NCBI RefSeq assembly: GCF_021155765.1
Contig: NC_060118.1
Span: 7,006,001 to 7,070,000 of the forward strand
DNA length: 64,000 bases
Direction of reading: 5' to 3'
Source of the DNA: Diprion similis
Lineage: Eukaryota > Arthropoda > Insecta > Hymenoptera > Diprionidae
Shown: in pieces, positions 1-11,636 of the stretch
How the letters are laid out: each line of letters begins with the position of its first letter
Position numbering within the stretch: position 1 is the first letter of the stretch
Notes under the pieces: generated by a model
Told to the model about the DNA's origin: nothing
What the model saw: the letters and a program-made list of their open reading frames with translations, nothing else
Databases searched by the model: none
Made by a program: the position numbers and the translations under genes

Positions 1-59
1 TTTCACAAATTAACAAAGTCTTGATCATCCAAATAACCTATAAGTTTGTTTACATTCTA

Positions 60-570
60 CTAACAACGAGTTTTTTCAATTAAAATATCATTGTTCCAAC
101 CATATTTTCCCACAAAACAATTCCTCATTACTTTTCCCAGCCTTTGGTAACAGTTATTCAAATATTCGTGACGGACCCATTTTTGCAAATTGAGCTTAAA
201 GTTTGGGCCGCACGCTATCCACATAACCTGCAACTTTTTACCTTGTGACATTACATCAAAAATCATAATTCTTACTGCTATTGGTTTTGGCAAATCTTCC
301 AAACTCACCTGCAATTCTATTAAAACTTCGACCATCATTTTCCACATCATTTTCATATACTTTTACTCCTTCAATCGCTTTGTTTTATTGTGCGTAAACA
401 CAGCAGTGTTTCCAGTATTGATAAAACATTGTACCGATCTGTTTTGCAACCGTTTCATCCTCAAACCCACTTAAATTATTCATTTTTCTATCAGGCAATA
501 ATATCCGCATCGCATAGTATAAAAGACCAAAATGAACCTGCTTTAATCAAGACATCTATTTGATATTCTA
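60..570 (-). pseudogene. Broken minus-strand reading frames, unrecognised
   Basis: Two open stretches lie on the minus strand. The upper one (about 567 down to 480) begins MAVEYQIDVLIKAG and stops after 28 codons. The lower one (356 down to 60) encodes 98 residues with a compositionally plausible core (KLQVMWIACGPNFKLNLQ). Between them are several stops in every frame. A CAG|GTGAGT donor-like site sits inside the lower frame, so a split gene entering from the left is possible, but no acceptor chain could be built. I do not recognise the family. The fragments could be a decayed gene copy, the 3' end of a gene whose body lies left of the window, or chance. No function is assigned. Confidence 0.2.
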
Positions 571-2287
571 CAGCCATACTCGTAAGCTAAGAAATGTTGT
601 TTTCGAGCTTAGTGTCGTCTGATTTTCACTGCAAACAAACCGTTCAGTAAAACATAAATTCGTGCAACATTCAATCTAAAAAAGTTATTGCAATGCTATT
701 GTAAAAGCATATTTTATGATCGACAAAAATATTGTAAAACTTTTTTTTTTTTACAGTTAATCGATTACTGCTTTTAATGCTATTCAATTTTTCTGACAAA
801 ATAAAAAATGTTCTTGAATATATATATATATTTTTTTTTTTTTACATCAAGTTCACTGTGCCACACAAACTATTTTTACAAATTGAACTATAAAAATTAC
901 TGCGGCTCAATGCTAACTTGAACAAAAGAGATAAAAGATCTGAAAAGTGAAAGCATATCGTGTATTTGGAATTATATGCATTCCTAGTTGTTTTTTCTTT
1001 TACAAATTATGATAACTTCTCTGGTTAATAATACCGTTTGCTCATATTCCTAAACTCAATTATATGCTTATAATGCAAATTAATACTTACTATTGAGGCA
1101 CTGGTATTATTTTCTTATAATTCGATCGGGATGCACGATTTAATTCTTACATAGTTTTGTTTCAAATTAGTGATGAATAATTGCATTACAGTGTATATTC
1201 ATATTTCTTTTATCGAAACGTTTAGAAGTCAGTTTTTTTTATCGCTTAATATTATTTCTTTGATCGTTGATCAATGATTTGCTTTTTACATGTCTAGGAA
1301 TCTGCATTCGATATTTGGAAGAGCTATCACATCACGCATATAAATTTTTTTCTCCAATCTATCACCAAACTGTTAAGACATCCAAATATAAATAAAGTTA
1401 GCTGGAAAATATTTGCCGGATAAATTTTGTCGGAGATCCTAATCACAACTAATCAATAGCTAATTTAAGATTACCTTATTTAAACACCTGGATTTACATA
1501 TTGTACCCAAACGATTGAATCAACACTGAAATGTTGATGTAACTTTTGTATGTTTAAATAAACCCACTTATTATACATTAAAAAAAAAAAAAAAAAAGTA
1601 TATAAGTCATTTTATTTCCATCCTTCTTGTATGTAATTATCTAGGCTTAGTACATAAGACGAGGTAAAACTATTAACAAGGTTGCATCGTTTGTCCTGGA
1701 ATCTGATTCCAAAAGCTAAGAATGCTCATCGTCGATATCTGTGGATCAAAGGAATTTAAGGTGGATTTTCGCATGCCTGCTGTACAACTCCGATAAGACT
1801 GCAGTGTCGAAAAAAGGATAGCAAAATAATTTTAACTCTGGATAAAAGTATCAGATTTACTTCGCGGCGATAAAGAATAATTATAGAAGCAATACAAGCC
1901 ACATTAGCAAGCTATAATTGTAATAAATTCGTTACTTCTGTTATACATACAGCGTAAACAAAATGGCGGATGAATCTCACAAAATGGCTGCTGAGAAATG
2001 TGCGGAATTTAATAAATATGAATTTAAATATGACATAGCAATGCCTGATCGAATAGATCCATTATAAATTTTACTATTTCATATTCGCAACAGATAGTCA
2101 AGCCTAATAGCGTTATTGTTATTATTATTAACACTGCTCCTGATGATATCGTTTTATTCAATTACTGGATAAACATTAGCACAGCATTTCCAAACAACAC
2201 CGTGGTATCTGGTCTTTCTTATATCGATGACTATATAAGTGATTACTGGTTGGTTATTAGATTGAATATTTGGAATTGCATTTACAG
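571..2287. other. AT-rich upstream region of CHD1, start exon unresolved
   Basis: This stretch must hold the promoter and the first exon of CHD1, because the first recognised CHD1 exon (2288) opens in phase 0 without an in-frame ATG. A well-placed ATG with AAAATGG context lies at 1963, but its frame closes after 34 codons and no convincing donor with the right phase was found in it. Nothing else could be supported here. Confidence 0.4.
1556..1597 (+). other. AATAAA followed by poly(A): possible retroposed 3' end
   Basis: An AATAAA hexamer at about 1556 is followed 20 bases later by an uninterrupted run of about 18 A. This spacing is that of a polyadenylated cDNA end copied into DNA. No parent gene could be recognised in the AT-rich sequence to its left (600-1550), and a chance A-tract is the main alternative. 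Confidence 0.25.
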
Positions 2288-5200
2288 AAAACTTTAGATT
2301 CTGAGTCTGGTAAGGAATCTGGTTCAGATTCGGAAAATGAGAGTAAAAGCGACAGCTCTTCGTCCGGAAGCAATTCTGGGTCTGGATCTGGCTCAGACAG
2401 GTGTGTATATGTATTAAATTTAAGTTAATTGAATTGAATTTAGTAATACATAATACGATGTCCAGTCGTATCAGGGAAAACTTGAATATTTAAGAAAGCG
2501 TATTATAATATCTGATTCAAGTTACGGAATATCTTTGGGAACAATCAGTAAATTGAATTCTGTTATATTTGAAATATTTTCATCTAACGGAGAGGTGAAA
2601 AGTATAAAGAAAGAGAAAAGTCTTCTTTGAAATCTATTTGACATCGTTTTGTGCAAAAACTAAAAGATCGGATGAAATGATTAATAGAACTAGATGAAAG
2701 TCAATTTTGGTATTTAAAATCTTGTCTTGTGGTTTTTTTTTTTTTTTTTTTTTTGAGGTCATATCGATACTTCTCACAGTTTCACGTGATTAAAAATCAA
2801 TCAAGATAATTGCTGAAGCTTTGCACGCCAGTACTAACTTACTTTACCTTGCTGATATTATGGCTAACTGTTATTTGTTCTTTTCTTTTAATGTTGGAAA
2901 GTATAGAAACAAGGCATTCCATCCCACAATTGAGTATCAATTTACAATTGTTATATTTTTTTTTTTTTCACTTTATGTTCCGTACTTTAATTTAACAGTA
3001 AAGATTTCTTTGCCATATGTGTTAAACTTTGTAACAAAGATATAGACATTTTAATAATTATTACGTACAGATCATTTGGAATCTGAATACAATAGCCAGA
3101 ATTTTATGAATTTTTCATATTCTGATCATTTTTAATTCTGTTATAGAAATCACTTAAGTTGGGCAAATTTTATGAAAATCTATGAAGCGATAAATACTCT
3201 TGAATATTTGTATTTTAAATCAGAACTTAGGAGTGGGAATTGGATCAAGTTCCGTGTTTGCCTTACTTGTTATTACATAGTTTCATCATATGTCAATACT
3301 GGAGTCACTGTGATTTTGATCGACGCTAAAGACAAAGTCAAACGATTAGTTACCACAGTGAACTACACACATGAAAATATTTCTTATTCAAAATGCTTGT
3401 AAAATTGTACGACGAAAGTATTACATCCGAGCGTAAAAGGTCAAAAATGATGTAGACATTTTTTTAATTGTCTTGTATTTACTCATTAAATTATAGACAT
3501 TTTATCCACATTTTACGAGATGCTGAGACGTTAGAATTTAATATTGACAAAATTAAACCTGACATATTACAAGCGAGCAACACGTGGACGATTATCGTTA
3601 TCAGATATTATTCCTGAATGACATTTTAATTTTAAAGAGAGATAATACTTGTCTCTGGTATTAATCAATATGTTATCTCTGAAATCGCAATCATTATGCG
3701 AGTGAACAGTTATCTCTTATTCATTCATCCATTCATTCAGCGATAATCACGAACCCCTTGAAGGAGGGTGAAAAAAAAAAAAAAAGTTTTACTAGTGTAA
3801 CGAAAACAAAAATTGCTTGGCTGCTAACGCAGTGACTCTAGCTCGTCAAGCGGTTCTGGTTCAGCATCAGGTTCGGATTCTGAAAAGTCAGATAAATCGT
3901 CGAAATCGGATGCACCTGCACAAAGCGTTAGCATTCAAAGTAAAAGCTCGGTTCATAGCTCAGAGACAAAAGTTCGACATAAAAGCGACTCGAGTCGTGA
4001 ATGGGATGAAAACCCAGACGTTTATGGAATCCGAAGATCGGGGAGATCCCGCAAGGAACCAGAGAGGCTCACTACGCAACGCGAAAGCGACGGCGATGTA
4101 CGACGGAAAGTTCAAAAAAAAAGGTAAGAAGGATGAAATAGATAAAATTCTACCATAAGTAAGTATTTGTTGTGATTTGTTTTCCAAGCTTCAAGCCGTA
4201 GTTCTCAAGTTTTGTGTAATATCTTGATAAGCGATATAACATCTCACAGTCGCAGTCGTTTTACTTATTTTTTCAATGTCTTATTTCAGTACTCAAAATT
4301 CCTGGAATTCTGACAGTTCAGAGTCAGAATCGGATGAAGCTACTAAACGGAGACCTCCGCCAAGTAAATCGATAAACCGTCGAGCAGCGCAAAAGGTGAA
4401 AGAAAACACCCGTTCTCGTCATAAACGAATATCAGAATCCTCGGAGAATTCTTCGTTTGACAGCGATGATAATCGAAGGTGAATACGCATCAGTATTGAT
4501 TTAAAAATGTACAGATCGCTGTGATAGTTAAGTAATCCAACATACGACTATTGACAATTTAGGCAAGTCACGCGACGGGCTGGGACAGCCGTCAGTTACA
4601 AAGAACAGAGCGAAGAGGGAACTGATAGCGAGGATATAGTCGAGGTTGATGAGGCATTGGCGACTCCGTTGGAGCCAGACAATGCCGAAACGATTGAACG
4701 GATTCTGGGGCAGAGAAGAGGGAAAAAAGGAGGTGAGTTTCATGAAATCGGTAGAAATTGTAGCAAAATTACATTAACTCAGCATAAGCAGACCGTCTAT
4801 GATTTCTGGTATTTTATAACGAACGTGTATCAACTTTTTGTGCTTTTAGTTACTGGAAATGTGACGACTGTCTATGCTGTCGAAGAAAACGGTGATCCGA
4901 ATCCTACAGATTTGGCGGACGAAGAAGCCGAGACACAGTATTTAATAAAATGGAAAGGCTGGTCGCATATACACAACACGTGGGAATCGGAAGATTCTTT
5001 GAAGGCACAAAAGGTATGAGAAAATTTTCGGACTTTTATTGAAACTGGAATATATTTTATTTCACATTTTAAACTGATATTTTATTCAATTTTCACAGGT
5101 GAAGGGTATTAAAAAATTAGAAAATTTTGTGAAACGAGAACGGGAGATCAAACAGTGGAGAGACTACGCTGGACCTGAAGATATAGACTACTTCGAATGT

Positions 5201-8200
5201 CAGCTAGAACTGCAACAGGATTTATTGAAAAGCTATAATTACGTAGAACGAATAATTGGTAAAAATTTGTTAATTGGTTTGCTTCAATCGACAAAAGACT
5301 AGACGAATCTTGTTTCTTCTGTTATTTATTTAAATAATATTTTTTTTTACAGCTGAATATAACAAACCGGATTCGGGACATCCAGATTATTATTGTAAAT
5401 GGGAAAGTTTACCATATGCTGATGCGACGTGGGAAGATGGAGCTTTAATAATAAAAAAATGGCCTGAGAAGATTAAAGAATTTCGTGATAGGGAAGATTC
5501 GAAACGAACACCCAGTAAACATTGTAAAGTATTAAAATATAGGCCAAAATTTCATCAAGTCAAAGGGCAGCCTGAATACATGGGAAGGGGGAAAGACTTA
5601 GTCTTGAGAGACTATCAAATGGACGGATTAAACTGGTTGATTCATTCTTGGTGTAAAGAGAATAGGTAAGCCGCCGCGAGATATATATTATATATTCGAA
5701 ATACGGTATCAGAATTCAAGCGAGTACCGATAATCTAGCAAGACTGTTAACCAAAGATGACTTATTAATTTATTCTCGTTTATTTTTTTCGTTCTCAGTG
5801 TTATTCTCGCGGATGAAATGGGTCTAGGAAAAACTATACAAACTATATGCTTCCTTTACTACCTCTTTCACACGCAACAGTTGTACGGACCATTTTTATT
5901 GGTTGTACCATTGTCTACGATGACGTCTTGGCAAAGGGAAATGGCACAGTGGGCACCAGATATGAATTTTGTAACTTACCTTGGTGACGTGACGTCTAGA
6001 AACGTGGTGAGTGTTCTGAACTTGGCAGAATATTTTTATTGAATGTTTTCTCTCTGTTTTCTGTTTACTCGATGTATTTATATGGTTTACAGATTAGGGA
6101 GTTCGAATGGTGTTATAGTTCAAAGAGATTGAAATTCAACGCAATTTTGACCACGTACGAAATAGTTTTGAAGGATAAGACGTTCTTGGGGGCTATAAAT
6201 TGGGCCGCTCTGCTCGTCGATGAGGCGCATCGTCTCAAAAATGATGATTCACTTTTATACAAAGCATTAACAGAGTTTCATACAAATCATAGACTTCTTA
6301 TTACCGGAACTCCGTTACAAAACAGTTTGAAAGAGTTGTGGGCATTGCTGCATTTTATAATGCCTAACAAGTGAGTGAATCTTTTTTTATTTGGTATTAA
6401 ATAATCCGTAACACTGTTTTGAATTCTTTAAGCGACGTGTATTACAATTTCTTTCAAACAAATAGATTCAACTCTTGGGAAGAATTCGAAAAAGAACATG
6501 ACAACGCGGCGCAAAAGGGTTACTCAAAGCTTCACAGGCAATTGGAACCATTCATTTTGCGTCGAGTCAAGAAAGACGTGGAGAAATCATTGCCGGCTAA
6601 AGTTGAACAGATATTACGTGTCGAGATGACCTCTTTGCAAAAACAGTATTACAAGTGGATACTTACTAAAAATTATAATGCCCTTCGCAAGGGTGTTAAG
6701 GGATCGACGACGACGTTTCTCAACATCGTTATAGAGTTGAAAAAATGTTGCAATCATGCATTCCTGACTAAGCCAACGGACGGTGAAAGGCGAGAAAGCA
6801 ACGAGGATTATTTACAACAGATAATTCGTGGATCGGGAAAATTAGTTCTGTTGGATAAACTGTTAGTACGACTCCGAGAAACTGGTCACAGAGTTTTGAT
6901 ATTCAGCCAGATGGTCAGAATGTTGGATATCTTAGGGGAATATCTGCAAAAAAGGCATTTTCCCTTTCAAAGATTAGATGGAAGCATAAAGGGAGAGCTC
7001 AGGAAGCAAGCACTGGATCATTTCAATGCAGATGGCTCGCCAGACTTCTGCTTTTTACTGTCAACCAGGGCTGGTGGTCTCGGAATCAATTTAGCAACAG
7101 CTGATACTGTTATTATATTTGATTCTGATTGGAATCCGCAGAACGATCTGCAAGCCCAAGCTAGAGCTCATCGTATAGGTCAAAAAAACCAGGTAATTTA
7201 TCTAGATTTGGTCACTCCGGCAACATTTCTTCCAATTGACCAACTAATGCAGACTTTGCCCTGATTATCGTTTGACAGGTAAACATATATAGATTGGTAA
7301 CAAAGAATTCGGTGGAAGAAGAAATAGTTGAACGTGCGAAGCAAAAAATGGTGCTCGACCATTTAGTCATACAGAGGATGGATACCACGGGAAGAACCGT
7401 CTTGGATAAAAAGGGTCCCAACACAAATAACAACCCTTTTAACAAGGAAGATCTAAACGCCATTCTGAAGTTCGGTGCCGAAGAATTGTTCAAAGATGAA
7501 GAAGACGGGGATGAGGAACCAACTGTAAGTTTGTTCGACCTAATTTAGATCAACTTCAACGTCTTTGGCAATAAAAATCGGCTCCTTTGTTTGTTTATAG
7601 TGTGACATCGACGAAATACTGCGTCGTGCTGAAACGAGAGACGAAGCCCCGGCAACAGTGGGAGACGAACTTTTATCAGCGTTCAAAGTTGCCAGTTTTG
7701 CAGCATTCGAAGAAGAGACAGAGCCGATTCCTCAGCTTAATGAAATTGACGATGAAAGTAAAGATTGGGTGAGCATTGTTTGCACAGTTGTAAACTGATT
7801 GTTGATGTACAAAAGTAACTTTTGGATCTAATCTTTTCTTTGCAGGCTGAGATTATTCCTGAAAATTTTAGAAAAAAGCTTGAGGAAGCGGAAAAATCTA
7901 AGGAAATGGAGGATCTTTATCTACCACCCAGAAGTCGAAAGACTCTTCAGCAGATCAATCAGTCTGGCGAAGGTAACTTGTTTTAGAAATCAAATGCAGT
8001 TGTTAAGGTTGCCATTTATCGAATGAAAAACATTTGATTTATCCAGTGATATAATTCCCAAGGAAATTACTCGGCCTTCTGTGAACACATTTTCCTCATC
8101 ATTTTTTAAAAATATCGTTGATTTGAATGTATAAATCCAATAACATGATATTGACATAACGAACATACTAAATCTACATGGATATTTTATAGAAGGTAGA

Positions 8201-11200
8201 GGTAGGAAACGCAGAAAAACTGCAGGCGACGACAGCGAAGATGCTGAAGATTCGGGAAGCGAGGCAGAAGGCAGCGACGATGAGAGGCCTAAAAAGCGGG
8301 GTAGACCGAGAGTAACTCCCAGAGAAAATATGAAGAGTTTTACCGACGCCGAGGTGAATTGATTATTTCAATTTTATGCGAAATTTCACTCCACAAGATT
8401 GATTTTAAACGATACAATTTTTAATATTCAGATTCGAAGGTTCGTCAAAAGCTACAAAAAGTTTGGGGCTCCGCTGAAAAGATTAGATGACATTGCAGCT
8501 GATGCTGAATTGCAAGAGAAGCCTATGTCTGAGTTGCGCTACTTGGGCGAGCAGCTAAGAGTCAGATGTGAGGCTTGTTTGGCAGAGTTTGAAACTATCG
8601 CTAAAGAAAACAAAGGGACTGAAGAGGAAGGCCGTGGCCCAGGGCGGAAGAGAGGAAGAGGTCCAACCTTTAAAGTTGGCGGCGTTATGGTAAATGCAAA
8701 ATCCCTCTCTGCTGCTGAAAAAGAATTGGAACCCCTCGATGCAGCGCTCCCTGCGGATTCTGAGCAGAGAGCTAATTGGCACCTTGATGTAAAGTAAGTT
8801 CTTATCAGAGTCTATTAAAGTTGTGGATAAATTTGGATAAATTCACCATATTAGACAACGATTGTCAATTACCAATTATGAATCGATGTTTAGATTGAAA
8901 CCTGCGAACTTTGACTGCGATTGGACTCCCGACGATGACTCGAGGTTACTTAGAGGAATTTATCATCATGGAATGGGATCTTGGGAGGCGATTAAATTAG
9001 ACGCCAATTATAAACTTGGTGAAAAAATTCTCCCTCACAACGATAGTAAACCACAAGTTAAACAGTTAAACACACGAGCTGAGTATCTATTAAAAGTGCT
9101 CAAGAAGCAGATGGACCTTAAACTAGGAGTGGTGAGTTGTATGATTGATTATTTTTGGTATCTTACGCATTCCAAAGATCCCTGTGTGTGCACAGTTTGT
9201 AACGATAAAAAATTGTGTTTTTATTAGCTTGTAACAAATTGTTACGAACCTCTTTCCTGCGCACAAGAAGCCTAGCAGGTGGAAAAATCGATTTTTTTTT
9301 CCTGTTATCCACGTTCCCTGTCTTAATTGTTTCCTATTCCTTCTCAACAGGGATACGTCCTGTTCTCCCAGATCCTTACTAGATCCGAGGTAATATCGTC
9401 AGATTTGTTTTTCAGTTCAGAAATGAGAATTCATGTATGAAAAATGCGAGCGAAATCTGCCCTGTTATTTTCATACTCAAGTTTACCATTATATTATTTA
9501 TTTCAGACCAGAACAAGAAAGCCTCGCAAGCCTAAGGAGATAAAAACTGTTATCACTAAAGAAATTGTTGAGGAGAATGACAGTTCCGGAGACGAAAACA
9601 AAAAGCTTAAGCTTAAGCTGGACAAGGTAAAATCAAATTTTCATGAAATAAAGTTCGTTTGCAACATCAGGGAAGATATTTCACAATAGATTATGAAATA
9701 TCAATACTTAAACGGAACATTTCAGCAACCGGTTAAAAAGGAGGAAGAGCCTTTGTGCAAGAAAGAACCGAAAGAAGAAGGCGAGGTTACGTCGGATGAT
9801 AAGAAAAAGGACAAAAAATTGAAGAAAGAGAAGAAAGAGAGCAGAAGAGGGAAGAAAAACAAACAACCTGTTGGGCCAATGCATTTTACGGCTAACAATG
9901 AACCGAGAGCTCTTGATGTTCTTGGTGATCTTGATCCGTCTATATTTAACGAGGTAAGCATTATTGTTATTATTTGAGCAAGGTTGAGCAATCCAATTGA
10001 CGTCTGGATATATTTCAATTTGAAAGTATCTCATTGTAAATTTTCTTAAGCTATTAGTACTTAATCATGATTAATGATCAAATTTACAGTGCAAGGAAAA
10101 AATGAGGCCTGTCAAAAAAGCTCTGAAAGCTTTGGACAGGCCGGATCAGTCATTGAGTCAGAGCGAACAAGTAACGCACACCAGGCAATGCCTTGTTCAA
10201 ATTGGGAATCAGATAAATATCTGTCTGGCTGAGTACAAGGATCCCGAACTTATAAAAGAGTGGAGAAGTAATCTGTGGTATTTCGTGTCTAAATTTACGG
10301 AATTTGATGCGAAAAAATTATATAAGTTGTATAAACACGCGACTAAAAAGGATGATACTAGCTCGAATCCAGTATCTAGTCCCGAGAAGAAGGAAGAAAC
10401 TGTCAATCCGAAGGTAAGTCTTGGACGACAATAATTTGATGCTAGGTTTTACAAACTAATCAATTTTTTGCTAATATGTGCGGGAAAATCTTTTCATTTC
10501 AGAAGCATAATGAAAAGTTGCACGATAAACATGCCGAGAAGCACAGTGAAAAACATGTAGAAAGACATGCGGATAAGTGGAGCGATAATTCGCAATCCAA
10601 AGATAGTAGCAGCAAAGATTCACAGAGACAACAAGTGAAACGTAGAATAGACGACGTGGAGGAGAATTCAAACAGCAGTACTCCAAACAAAAAACATCAA
10701 TCTATTACCTCGATTGCAAATAGTACAACGACTGGTTCCACGACGACAGTAACAACAACCACAACGACGACACCAATTGCTACAAACACTCTGACGGCAA
10801 ACTCGAATTCGAATTCCAGTAATTCATTGAGTAGCGAACAACCGCCCAGGCACAAGGAATCGAAAGAGATTAAACACAAGGAAATGAAAAGAGACAGAGA
10901 TCGAGATAGGGAACGGGAAAGATCCCATGGCGAAAGAGGTTTGGATAGATTAGGCGGAGCGAAAGACGAGAGAGTGAGGAGAGACAGCGGAGGTTACAGC
11001 ATCGGTGGTCATTACAGCGGAGGACGAGAAGACGATCATTGGGTACCCAGAGATGGTAGAGATCCTCGAGACGGCAGGTAAGATGTGACGTGATTGCACT
11101 TTGCAATTAGTTTATTCATTGACTTTGTCACAGTCAATTGTTCATTAACGTTTCGCTGATCGACAGGTTTGGAGATCATAAACGAGAAAGATTCGAATCT

Positions 11201-11636
11201 TACGGGCGTATGCCTAGCGGTTATCATCGCGACAGAGACAGAGAACGTGATCGTGGCATGCATATGAACGAGAAACGAAGGTATGCGTTACTTATTCATA
11301 TAGAAATTCACCTTTTTTCGCATTCTTCGACTGTATTAAAGTTTATACGAGTACCTATGAACAAATTTACTCTTCTACCAAGACTTGAATTTCTGAAACC
11401 ATTATCTTTGCAGCGATTACTATAGATATCCATCAGGCCCTCCGGGTTATGGATATGGTGGACCAGGAAGTTACGGAAGTGGAAGCAGCGGCGGTTATCC
11501 ACCCTCGGATCTCCCTCCTGGCCATTTCAGAGGGCGAGCGTACCCAGGGGATGGATATCCTGGCGATTGGAGGCCCAACAAAGACTATAGACGTGATTAC
11601 GACCGTAGGCCACCTCCACCGAATGCAAATTCCTAG
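2288..11636 (+). CDS. Chd1: Chromodomain-helicase-DNA-binding protein 1 (5' end incomplete)
   Basis: ATP-dependent nucleosome-spacing remodeler of the nucleus, acting with transcribing RNA polymerase II. Coding exons: 2288-2400, 3833-4123, 4290-4478, 4563-4732, 4850-5013, 5099-5258, 5353-5665, 5799-6006, 6093-6370, 6466-7192, 7279-7524, 7601-7768, 7846-7972, 8193-8353, 8432-8793, 8855-9131, (9351-9389), 9507-9626, 9726-9953, 10090-10413, 10503-11077, 11167-11280, 11414-11636. Every junction keeps phase, giving 1858 residues from the first recovered codon, longer than the roughly 1710 of human CHD1. Order: Ser/Asp/Glu-rich N-terminus (exons 1-3), tandem chromodomains (about residues 240-410, including [14 protein letters not shown]), SNF2 ATPase with Walker A DEMGLGKT (5812-5835) and DEAH box (6219-6230), helicase C lobe with [12 protein letters not shown] and the QARAHRIGQ motif, SANT-SLIDE region (8432-9131), the CHD1 C-terminal helical domain (10090-10413), then a basic His/Arg/Asp- and Gly/Tyr-rich tail ending PPPPNANS. 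The start codon must lie in an upstream exon not identified here. Confidence 0.96.
9351..9389 (+). other. Candidate 39-nt cassette exon of CHD1
   Basis: This segment has a strong pyrimidine-rich acceptor (TTCTCAACAG) and a GAG|GTAATA donor. It is 39 bases long, in phase 0, and adds 13 residues ([13 protein letters not shown]) between the SLIDE-like region and the basic linker. The peptide does not resemble CHD1 of other animals as I know it, and joining 9131 directly to 9507 also keeps frame. An optional exon is therefore the likeliest reading. Confidence 0.45.

Noticed and set aside
1963-2067. CHD1 start codon at ATGGCGGATGAATC
   Set aside because: The Kozak context is good, but the frame closes after 34 codons and no donor leads in phase to the exon at 2288. 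It could still be part of the 5' UTR.
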